IMG/VR virus record: IMGVR_UViG_3300006480_000032
Coordinates: 1 to 22,515 of that record
Reading direction: 5' to 3' (one strand)
Length of the DNA stretch: 22,515 nt
DNA from: a virus
Both the position numbers and the translations under genes were made by a program. Below, piece after piece: positions 13,276 through 20,447 of the stretch; the stretch's first letter is position 1, and each line of letters opens with the position of its first letter. The notes beneath the pieces were generated by a model that worked only from the letters and a program-made list of their open reading frames with translations, ran no database searches and was not told the DNA's origin.

Positions 13276-15798
13276 CTAGTTATCTACTTTTGCACCTTTT
13301 CGCCATTGAAAACAACTCCAATATCTGGCTTTAGTTTTAGGCCCTGGATTATCACAATTATGTCTTGCTCTAAAACTTTTTCTTCTACCAGGGTCATCTC
13401 TTTTGATTTCCATATTTGGGTCACCAAAAGTTACTTTAATTATGTTACCTTTTTCATTTTTTACATAAACACCAAACTTTTTATTACTTCCAGAAGGTAA
13501 TCTAAATGGGTCATTTAACTTGACTTTTTTACCTTGATATTCGGCTTCACCTAAGGTATCGTTTTCTATATATTTATTATTACAATCATCGCAGCTCACT
13601 TTCTCTAACATTCTATTATATGTTTCTTTGAGTCTTTCTTTCCAGTTTTCTTTGTATCTATTTTGATACTCTTCTCTAGTAGATTTCCTCTCAAACCAGT
13701 CTTTGATATTTTGTTCACTTGCTTTCTTTGATTTGAAAGTCTGTTCATATTTCTGACCTGGTGTAGTGGAAAAAGTGTGTTTAGCATAATCTACTCCTAT
13801 ATCATAAGATTCTTTTTTAGAACCTCTTGCCTTTGCAGCTAAATCTTTATCTGCTCCGCCCCATGTTCCTTTTGATTTTGTAACAAATGAATTAACTCTC
13901 GCAAATCCCCATTGTTGTGGTGTAGTACCTGGTCTATGACCTGTTCTCCAAGCAGCCATACCTCTATCATATACTTTTTTAAGTATACCATAAGCGATAC
14001 CTGACTTCTCTGATTTCTTCACTAGACCTGCAACTTTTTCGTCTAATTGAAAGCTTTCATCTATTTCAAAATCTACTTTGGCTGCCAATTTACTTGGTAA
14101 CTTACCCTTTTTAATTAGACCATTAATATAGTAAGCTATATCTCTAGCCTCTACACCTCTAATCATTTGACCTAATGCCTGAGCAGGATTTTTATGTCCT
14201 TGTTTATGTAAATCGACATACATTTTCATAATTTTTTCATAACCTTTAGGGTGAGTTATTTGATGTATTTTATCATAGATTTTTCTATAATAAGGCATCT
14301 CTTCAATGTTCTCTTCACCTTGTGCTCTTTTCATTTGTGCTGGTGTAGGTGCACCTTTATCACCAACTTTTCTCATCTTCTCACCTGAACCTTGTTTAAT
14401 TCTTTGTCTTTTCTTATGAATATTTGCCCATAAACTTTCACCAAACATTTTCTTATATTTAAGTGTATGTTTAGATGGTTTTGTTTTTGCACCTTTATCA
14501 CCTGGTGCTGGTTTATATGCATCAGGATTATCATCGTCCATTTTTGTACCTTTTGCAAAATGTCTTGCTCTTGCTTGTTTTGTTGACTTTGCTAATTCAT
14601 TATCTTTTCCTGGCATATCATAATACTTTGCAGGTTGTGTACCTTCTCTATCTTTTATATCTGGGTCTTGTTTAGTTTTCTTTGGTGCTTCTTTTTCTTT
14701 CTCTTTCTTTTCTCTTATTGTATTTAAAAATGCCTTATAGAAATTTTCACCATCATAGTATTGTACATAATTAGGACCTCTTCTTACTACTTCACCTGAT
14801 GTACCATCAACTGTATTTTCTACTAAATCACCTACTCTGTATAAAACACCTCTTACATATAAATCTCTTTCTACTTCTTCTTCAGAAAATTGAGAAGTTT
14901 CTTTCAGGCCCATACCTTGTCTAACATCTTTAAATAGTTTTTCACCATTTCTATAACCTTTAGGTAGACCTTTTACAAATTCTTTAAAATTATTTTGTGA
15001 GGCAGCTAACCTCATTTTTGATGCACTCATTCCTGTTACTCCTTCAGCGTCTGGGTCCCTATCGCCTGCACTAAACACTTGTATATTATCAAAATCGTAA
15101 AACCCATGTCTTTTTTCTTGACCATTGTATGTCTTCAACAGTTTTTGAAACTCTGCAACTCTATCTGAACCAACGACCATATTTAATTCTTTGTATCCTT
15201 GTTCATGAAAATAAACTGCAATATCTAAAGCTGTCTTTAATTTATTATTTGCTACTATGTTTCTTTTATGTTTAGGAAACATATCTCTCATATATGCAAC
15301 TTTTTTAGAAAAAGGTAAAGGGTCTTTTTTAGGGTTTTGAGAATGTGATGGAAATATATAATAGTCATCTCCACCAGCAATCTTTCTAACTTTTTCTATC
15401 AACTTCTCATGACCAGTTGTTGGTGGATTAAATCTACCAAATGTAAATACAACTGATTCAGTTTTTTCCATAAATGTTCTAAAAGTTACTGATTCTTTTT
15501 GTTGTTTTTGTTTTGTAATCTTTTTCATTTTTTCTATATATTTTCTATACACTGCTGCTTCTGCAGTCTTACCCATAACTCTTGCTCTTTGTTCCATTGC
15601 AATAGCTGCTTGTATTTTATGTGCATGAGTTTTTCCACTATTCTCTATTTTCTTAACAGAAGCTTCTGCTGTCTTAACATCTTTAAAACCAAGACCATGA
15701 ATAGTACCTTTAGGGTTCTCATCAGTATATAAATCTGAATGTTTATCAGAACCTGCAGGCTGACCTTTCTTTCTTGGTATTCTAGGTGCTTCTTGCAT
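13276..15798 (-). CDS. 840-aa mosaic protein with HxGH-type nucleotidyltransferase domain
   Basis: Modules in order: (a) residues 5-95, a small domain with KGQPAGSDKHSDLYTDENPK and HAHKIQAAIAMEQRA; (b) FRTFMEKTE at 106-114, a CTS-like junction; (c) 114-295, a cytidylyltransferase-fold nucleotidyltransferase with G121-R-F-N-P-P-T-T-G-H130 and M257-S-A-S-K-M-R263, closest in look to NadM/NadR-type NMN adenylyltransferases; (d) 311-360, an SH3/KOW-like beta segment; (e) 451-490, the common phage segment ESLWANIHKKRQRIKQGSGE; (f) about 585-660, a DUF5824-like module (RGMAAWRTGHRPGTTPQQWG); (g) CxxC at 736-739; (h) 751-838, a module ending RARHNC...YWSC. The start overlaps the upstream stop as TAATG. 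IDE|S (579-582) and LGE|A (749-752) sit between modules and fit prohead-protease cleavage. The substrate of the transferase is unproven. It may be a virion polyprotein. Confidence 0.82.
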   Translation of the reverse strand: MQEAPRIPRKKGQPAGSDKHSDLYTDENPKGTIHGLGFKDVKTAEASVKKIENSGKTHAHKIQAAIAMEQRARVMGKTAEAAVYRKYIEKMKKITKQKQQKESVTFRTFMEKTESVVFTFGRFNPPTTGHEKLIEKVRKIAGGDDYYIFPSHSQNPKKDPLPFSKKVAYMRDMFPKHKRNIVANNKLKTALDIAVYFHEQGYKELNMVVGSDRVAEFQKLLKTYNGQEKRHGFYDFDNIQVFSAGDRDPDAEGVTGMSASKMRLAASQNNFKEFVKGLPKGYRNGEKLFKDVRQGMGLKETSQFSEEEVERDLYVRGVLYRVGDLVENTVDGTSGEVVRRGPNYVQYYDGENFYKAFLNTIREKKEKEKEAPKKTKQDPDIKDREGTQPAKYYDMPGKDNELAKSTKQARARHFAKGTKMDDDNPDAYKPAPGDKGAKTKPSKHTLKYKKMFGESLWANIHKKRQRIKQGSGEKMRKVGDKGAPTPAQMKRAQGEENIEEMPYYRKIYDKIHQITHPKGYEKIMKMYVDLHKQGHKNPAQALGQMIRGVEARDIAYYINGLIKKGKLPSKLAAKVDFEIDESFQLDEKVAGLVKKSEKSGIAYGILKKVYDRGMAAWRTGHRPGTTPQQWGFARVNSFVTKSKGTWGGADKDLAAKARGSKKESYDIGVDYAKHTFSTTPGQKYEQTFKSKKASEQNIKDWFERKSTREEYQNRYKENWKERLKETYNRMLEKVSCDDCNNKYIENDTLGEAEYQGKKVKLNDPFRLPSGSNKKFGVYVKNEKGNIIKVTFGDPNMEIKRDDPGRRKSFRARHNCDNPGPKTKARYWSCFQWRKGAKVDN

Positions 15799-16967
15799 TA
15801 CTTATATCCAAACATTTGTAACCCAGATGTTTCAACTTTTTCTGGTTCTATTTCAAAAAAACGAAGTATAGCATCAATACCATATTTAGCTAACTCTTTT
15901 AATCTAGTCATAATTTTTATAAATAAATCTTTTAACCAATTTTTAATTTTCACAAATAAATTTTCATTTAAAGTCTGTTCATTCAGTATTTCATTTTCTA
16001 ATTTATGTGCATGCGAATTAACAATTAATCTAAATGCACCAACTGTATCTGCAGTACCTTTACTACTTACTCTACTTCCTGTTGGTGTTTTTACTGACAC
16101 TCTAATATCTACTTTTTTAGCTATACCTTTTATATAAGAACTAGGTGATGCTCTACCTTCAGATAATTTTTCTACTAAATTACTACCACCTTTATCATCA
16201 AATTCAACTAACCAATTTGCTTTGGCATATGTATCTGGTAAAAATTTTGTTTCTCCTGTTGCAGCTTCATAACAAAAAAACTGACTAAATATAGGATTCT
16301 TTTGAAAGTAATCTCTAACAATAGGTTGAACACCTTTTAATGCCTTCTTCATATCAATTAAAGATTTCATTGACTCTTGATACTTTGCTTGGTCTATATC
16401 AATATCGACATTCTTTTTTCCAAACTTTGCTCTGACAGTTTTTGGTATTACATTCTTTTTTATTGCATTTACTAGTGAATTAATATTACCTTGTACTGTA
16501 AGTTTCTTCATTACAGGTTCTAATTGTTTTACAAGTCTAGCTGCATCTTCTGGTGCTTCTTTACCCATATATTCTACTGCAGCATCAAATGTGGCTAATG
16601 TTTCATCTTTGTAACCAGACATTAATTGAGAACCACCTTTTTTCTTTAAAGATATATTAATACCATCAGTTGAGTACAAGTCTGTTTTAGGTGTATTGTT
16701 TGTACCTCTCCATTTAGGATTTAATTTACCTGCACCACTTCCAAAGTGAATCATTGAATTTTCAGATGCACCTGTTTTATCTCTAATATCATTTGCAATT
16801 TTTTCAACGACATCTGCATATTCATTATAAAGATTTTCTTCTATACCATATCTATCTTTTGCATTATTGAAACCACCGTTAAAAGCAATTACAATTAACT
16901 CTTCAAATTTAGCAGCAGGTATTTTAGTTTTTGCTTGTTCATTTATATGTTGTTTGAAACTTCTCAT
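15798..16967 (-). CDS. PD-(D/E)XK-like protein with capsid-targeting-like N-terminus
   Basis: A 389-aa protein starting MRSFKQHINE|QAK, CTS-like. A candidate nuclease core lies at 20-115: acidic residues E22/E23 in a helix (KFEELIVIAF), then NPKWRGTNNTPKTDLYSTDG with D96, and ISLKKKGGSQLMSG with K108. This is the pattern of a PD-(D/E)XK fold (acid...D...(S)xK, then a Gly/Gln turn), similar to restriction-enzyme-like phage proteins. The middle is helical; VSVKTPTGSRVSSKGTADTV (about 295-314) is beta. The C-terminus is an amphipathic helix (LFVKIKNWLKDLFIKIMTRL) that could contact membrane. It overlaps the ligase-like gene by ATGA, so the two are coupled and may act together on DNA ends. The nuclease call is inference from motif order. 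Confidence 0.72.
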   Translation of the reverse strand: MRSFKQHINEQAKTKIPAAKFEELIVIAFNGGFNNAKDRYGIEENLYNEYADVVEKIANDIRDKTGASENSMIHFGSGAGKLNPKWRGTNNTPKTDLYSTDGINISLKKKGGSQLMSGYKDETLATFDAAVEYMGKEAPEDAARLVKQLEPVMKKLTVQGNINSLVNAIKKNVIPKTVRAKFGKKNVDIDIDQAKYQESMKSLIDMKKALKGVQPIVRDYFQKNPIFSQFFCYEAATGETKFLPDTYAKANWLVEFDDKGGSNLVEKLSEGRASPSSYIKGIAKKVDIRVSVKTPTGSRVSSKGTADTVGAFRLIVNSHAHKLENEILNEQTLNENLFVKIKNWLKDLFIKIMTRLKELAKYGIDAILRFFEIEPEKVETSGLQMFGYK

Positions 16968-18208
16968 TTATCCCATGCCTTTCTTGCTGTAAAATTATTA
17001 TATGAAAATTCCATTCTATCTACTAGTTTAACAGCATTTCCAGCTTTGTCAATAGCAACATAACCTTCTGGATTGACTGCTTTAAAACCTTTATCTGTTT
17101 TTATAAATGTATTTGCTAATTGTTTTACTTCGTTTAATTTATTTACAATCATCATCTTGGCAGAAACTAAAGAGTTTTGAAATAAAATAATATTTTCTAA
17201 ATTTTTTAAATGTTTAGTAAACTCTCTAATGTATTCTTTTTTATTTCTATCAAACTTATCTTTTGCACCTTGAGTTTTTACTTTTTGTTTTAGTTTTTCA
17301 AAATGCATTTCAATATGGTCTATATAACCTTTTGCATGTTGTTTTACATTTTTAATTGTTTCACCTTGTCTAACTTTAATATTATTATATGTTTTCAAAC
17401 TTGCACCAGATAAATTACCAGTCATCGCATTTTGTAGTCTAATAAACTTATCAAGTAAACTTGAATTGATTCTTCTAAATATACTACCAGTTTGTGATAA
17501 TAATTTTGTTACTTGTTCTGTTTCTGATTTTGTAAATGTTGCTTTACCAGATACATCTTTATAAGAAGCATCGTCCATCCAAACACTATTTACTTTATTT
17601 AATCCTTTGATATTAGCACCAAAGCTTGCTTTCATGCCTTGTAGTGTATCTCCTTCGTAGGTGGTGTGCCATACGACTCCAATTTTTGCTTGTGATATTC
17701 GTTTACCCAAATCAGAACTAGGTAATGTAGCATACACGATAGTATTAGGCTGAAAGGAAATATAAGTTTCGCCATCAATTTTCTCCTTCTTTAAATCTTC
17801 ACTGGTAAACATCAAATCACCTTGAAGAACATTTTTTATACCCAATTTAGAAAATTCTTTTAATGCAACTTTAAATTTAGAGTTAAGACCACCAGACACA
17901 TCTGCATCTATTTCAGCATTTGATTTATACAATTTTGGATTTACATTGAATACAGATTTTTTAGCGACAAAGAACTTGCCATCTGAAGGGTCTACACCAG
18001 CAAATATAGCAGGAGCACCGTCCCACTTTACTGTCATATTTACACCACCAGATGCTGTACCAGCCAACATATTTCTTAACTCTTGTAAGAAATTTATTGC
18101 ACCTCTAGCACCACCTACACCGAAGTTGATTATCTCATCTTCTAGATGTTCTAAATGTAAATTTTTACCCTGCTTATCTTCTAATAAGAATTCTTTAAAT
18201 GTTAACAT
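16964..18208 (-). CDS. DUF6267-like protein with polynucleotide-ligase-type motifs
   Basis: A 414-aa protein that matches, from memory, a family of marine T4-like phage proteins (HLEHLEDEIIN...GG..GAI.FL) usually left as DUF6267. It shows motifs in the order of covalent nucleotidyltransferases (DNA/RNA ligases): motif I K61-W-D-G64, FVAKKS (80-85), a GDLMF segment at 130-134 in the place of motif III, motif IV E381-G-Y-V384 and motif V K394-L-V-D-R398. If correct, K61 would be adenylated. The start MLTFKEFLLE|D is CTS-like. Residues 285-365 form an inserted helical region. An early/late double promoter and a palindrome lie just upstream. The ribosome-binding site is weak (GAG 3 nt from the ATG, GGAAAA further up). 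The enzyme call is inference, while the conserved-protein call is firm. Confidence 0.75.
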   Translation of the reverse strand: MLTFKEFLLEDKQGKNLHLEHLEDEIINFGVGGARGAINFLQELRNMLAGTASGGVNMTVKWDGAPAIFAGVDPSDGKFFVAKKSVFNVNPKLYKSNAEIDADVSGGLNSKFKVALKEFSKLGIKNVLQGDLMFTSEDLKKEKIDGETYISFQPNTIVYATLPSSDLGKRISQAKIGVVWHTTYEGDTLQGMKASFGANIKGLNKVNSVWMDDASYKDVSGKATFTKSETEQVTKLLSQTGSIFRRINSSLLDKFIRLQNAMTGNLSGASLKTYNNIKVRQGETIKNVKQHAKGYIDHIEMHFEKLKQKVKTQGAKDKFDRNKKEYIREFTKHLKNLENIILFQNSLVSAKMMIVNKLNEVKQLANTFIKTDKGFKAVNPEGYVAIDKAGNAVKLVDRMEFSYNNFTARKAWDK

Positions 18209-18222
18209 TTCTCAATTTTTCC

Positions 18223-18242
18223 ATAGTTGTTATAACAACTAT
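18223..18242. promoter_or_regulatory. Perfect 20-bp palindrome over the predicted transcription start
   Basis: ATAGTTGTTATAACAACTAT is an exact self-complementary 20-mer (18223-18242). Its centre lies at about the +1 of the early promoter, and its right arm overlaps the -10 box and touches the late box. It could be an operator for a dimeric repressor. In RNA starting at +1 only half of it would be present, so a hairpin would need a start further upstream. It has no T-tract, so it is not a terminator. Confidence 0.7.
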
Positions 18243-18266
18243 ATTTATATAATTAAGGAATGTCAA
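18238..18266 (-). promoter_or_regulatory. Sigma70-type early promoter before the ligase-like gene
   Basis: Minus-strand TTGACA (18266-18261), 17-nt spacer, TATAGT (18243-18238; one mismatch from TATAAT). The transcript should start near 18231, about 23 nt before the ATG at 18208. It lies in the 64-bp gap after the oxygenase-like gene. Confidence 0.8.
18242..18249 (-). promoter_or_regulatory. T4-type late promoter box overlapping the early -10
   Basis: TATAAATA on the minus strand, sharing two bases with the early -10 element at 18238-18243. The same 64-bp gap could therefore be read by both the host sigma factor early and the phage late sigma factor. The late start would be near 18236. Confidence 0.68.
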
Positions 18267-18272
18267 GTGCTT

Positions 18273-18845
18273 TTAAAATAAACCAGACCTACAATTCAGA
18301 TTACCAGCAACCATTACTCTCTCATGGTCACTTTCTTGAGGTGGTACTTTGTGTTTAACCCAACCAGGAAACATTACTAATAATCCATTATATGGTTGTA
18401 CTTTGTAATCTGTATTAGTAAAAACTAATGGTGCACATTCACTCGTTACATTAACATAATAAGTCCAAGACCAAATAGCTGGCCAGTGGTCATGTGAAAC
18501 AGTATGATTACCTTTTTTATAAACTGCACCCCAACAATCATAACAATCTGGTATAAATTGTACTGGTGAACACTCCATTGATACTTCTCTAACAAAATTA
18601 ACTAATTCTTGAAAATGTTCACCACCAGCTTCTAATTGCATATTCCACTCTGTCATTTGTGCTTTGACATTTGATTGAAAATTTATTCTATCACCTTGTT
18701 GACGAATATATTTTTCTAGTAATGGATTTAAATCTTTCCAATCTTTATAATCTTTTAGAATAACTGGATATCTTTCTTTGAACAAAATATGATTGTCTGA
18801 TTTACCCCATATTACTGGGTGTTCTTTTACTGGGTCATCTTTCAT
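18273..18845 (-). CDS. 2OG-Fe(II) oxygenase-like protein
   Basis: A 190-aa protein whose C-terminal half has the cupin-type core of phage 2-oxoglutarate/iron(II) oxygenases: VYKKGNHTVSHDHWPAIWSW (H118 and H120 as possible iron ligands), SWTYYVNVTSECAPLVF, then NGLLVMFPGWVKHKVPP (distal H165) and R176 in DHERVMVAGNL as the likely 2OG-binding arginine. The spacing fits the 'H.H...YYV...L.FPSW..H.V.P' family that is common in marine myoviruses. Reported or suspected roles of the family include hydroxylation of proteins, lipids or nucleobases; the substrate here is unknown. The N-terminal 60 residues are family-specific. The ATG overlaps the upstream stop as ATGA with only a weak ribosome-binding site, which suggests coupled translation. 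Confidence 0.8.
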   Translation of the reverse strand: MKDDPVKEHPVIWGKSDNHILFKERYPVILKDYKDWKDLNPLLEKYIRQQGDRINFQSNVKAQMTEWNMQLEAGGEHFQELVNFVREVSMECSPVQFIPDCYDCWGAVYKKGNHTVSHDHWPAIWSWTYYVNVTSECAPLVFTNTDYKVQPYNGLLVMFPGWVKHKVPPQESDHERVMVAGNLNCRSGLF

Positions 18846-19069
18846 ACTTTATCTTTCAAAAATTTAGGAAGAGTATCTTTACCAAATGGTCTTACTTTCA
18901 TTAAACTTTGAACCATTTCTTCAGCATCTTCCTTGAATGTGAATACCTTAACAATATCATTTGTTGGTAATTCAATAACTGCATATTCAGCTTTGTTATC
19001 TCTCCATAGTATATCAACAAAATATTTAACCTTATATTTATTATACCTTGAGGTCGGAAAATTTCTCAT
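18842..19069 (-). CDS. 75-aa basic protein, start corrected
   Basis: A small basic protein (MRNFPTSRYNKYKVKYFVDI ... AEYAVIELPTNDIVKVFTFK). The open frame continues 22 codons upstream inside the helicase gene, but the ATG at 19069 has GGAGA with about 8-9 nt spacing and reduces the overlap with the helicase to 29 nt, so I prefer it. The pattern of alternating beta strands followed by a helix (EDAEEMVQSLMKV) suggests a small alpha/beta domain. The family is unknown. Position directly after the helicase hints at a replication accessory role. Confidence 0.65.
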   Translation of the reverse strand: MRNFPTSRYNKYKVKYFVDILWRDNKAEYAVIELPTNDIVKVFTFKEDAEEMVQSLMKVRPFGKDTLPKFLKDKV

Positions 19070-20447
19070 AGGTCTTCTCTCCCAATCTTTTACCAACATT
19101 GGTATTATCAAAGACTGGTTCACTCTGACCTGCATCTACAATGTCATCTTGTGCAACTTGTTCTACATCATACAATTTCATTTTGGCTCTATCTATACCT
19201 ATAATAAATCTTTTATTTATTGTTGGGTCATTATATCTATTCTTTAATTGTTTAATCATTATCTGATTTAAATCTTCTAGTTCTTCAGTAGAAATAATTG
19301 CTAACATCAAATCAGCAGTAGCAGGTAAACCAAAACTTTCTGAAGTATCTTCTAGACCAACATCAGAAGAAGTATATGCACTTCTCGTTGTTTGTGTTGC
19401 TGATACTATTGGTAAGTTACTTTCTACTGCAAGACCTCTTAATTCTTCAGCGATAGCTTTGATGTAAAAATAAGAACCTACACTTGCATTATTTCTAAAT
19501 CTTGATGATGAGCAGATATTTAAATAATCTACAAATATGATATCAGGCTTGAATGATTTTTTAATTGCAAGTTCTTTCATTAAACTTTTAAAATGTCCAC
19601 AATGTGCAGATGCAGTTGGATATTCTTTGATTACTATTTTACCAACTGTTTTATTTTTTATTTTTTTGATTTTATCATCAAACATTTTTTTAGGTAATTC
19701 GTGTAATTCATCTATTGTAATATTCATAAGATTGGCATCTATTCTTTCAGCGATTCTCTCTTCTGCCATCTCAAGAGTTATATACAATACATTTTTACCT
19801 TGCATTAATGTTGATGATGCAAGATGGCACATAAACAATGATTTACCAACACCTGTACCAGCAAGTGCAATATTCAATGTCTTTTGTGGTAATCCACCTT
19901 TTGTTATTTTATTAAAATATTCTAAATCGAAAGGTATTCTATCTTCAACTCTGTGATAATAATCATATCTTCTATCTGACTCTTCAATATAATCATGACC
20001 AATATGATTGTCAAAAGATACAGAAAGTGCATCTGATAATAGTTCAGGTATAGCTTCTGAAGTTTTATCTTTTACTTTATTGTCAATAATTTTTATACTA
20101 TCGACTACTGCATTATATACAGCTTTGTCTTTACAAAACTTTTCTACTGTATTTAATAACCAATCGTAGTCTACTTCACTATTCTCTAATGAGTTTAATA
20201 AAGTTAAAACAGATTTATGGTCGTTATCAGATAAATCTTTTCTATTTTCAATCTCTATTTCTAAAGATGTTTTAGTTGGTGGATTAGAATACTTTTCAAC
20301 GAATTCATTTATTTCTTCAAAAAGAATCTGTTCACTTCTTTGGTGAAAATATTCTTTTTTTAAAAACGGTATAACCTTACGATTAAATTCTTCATTATGT
20401 ATCAGTTGACTTAGCGTTGTCTTCTCTATCGTCTGATTTTGTTCCAC
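19041..20447 (-). CDS. Replicative DNA helicase, T4 gp41-like (DnaB family)
   Basis: A 468-aa hexameric 5'-3' helicase; T4 gp41 has 475 aa. The N-terminal helical domain (1-165) is followed by the RecA-like motor: Walker A A196-GTGVGKS203, the catalytic Glu in YITLEM (E226), Walker B PDIIFVDYLNI (D307), and the DnaB-type SATQTTRSAY with sensor residues near 355. KNRYNDP and DRAKMKLYDV form the C-terminal region. It unwinds the fork and partners with the primase at 2310-3317. The start codon is GTG with AGAGG 6 nt upstream, and it overlaps the preceding gene by 53 nt. Confidence 0.94.
   Translation of the reverse strand: MEQNQTIEKTTLSQLIHNEEFNRKVIPFLKKEYFHQRSEQILFEEINEFVEKYSNPPTKTSLEIEIENRKDLSDNDHKSVLTLLNSLENSEVDYDWLLNTVEKFCKDKAVYNAVVDSIKIIDNKVKDKTSEAIPELLSDALSVSFDNHIGHDYIEESDRRYDYYHRVEDRIPFDLEYFNKITKGGLPQKTLNIALAGTGVGKSLFMCHLASSTLMQGKNVLYITLEMAEERIAERIDANLMNITIDELHELPKKMFDDKIKKIKNKTVGKIVIKEYPTASAHCGHFKSLMKELAIKKSFKPDIIFVDYLNICSSSRFRNNASVGSYFYIKAIAEELRGLAVESNLPIVSATQTTRSAYTSSDVGLEDTSESFGLPATADLMLAIISTEELEDLNQIMIKQLKNRYNDPTINKRFIIGIDRAKMKLYDVEQVAQDDIVDAGQSEPVFDNTNVGKRLGEKTYEKFSDLKV

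Noticed and set aside
15918-15925. TATAAATA on the plus strand
   Set aside because: It is within a minus-strand coding region and no plus-strand gene follows. Antisense late transcription cannot be excluded, but nothing supports it.
15739-16137. A 132-codon plus-strand open frame
   Set aside because: It crosses the junction of two minus-strand genes and has the Phe/Ser/Leu-rich composition typical of the reverse strand of AT-rich genes.
19537-19956. A 139-codon open frame on the plus strand
   Set aside because: It is fully opposite the helicase motor domain, including Walker A and B. It is an antisense shadow.
19986-20014. Minus-strand TTGACA-17-TATATT inside the helicase gene
   Set aside because: It encodes FDNHIGHDYIE in frame, there is no gene start nearby and no gap. 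It is probably chance in AT-rich DNA.
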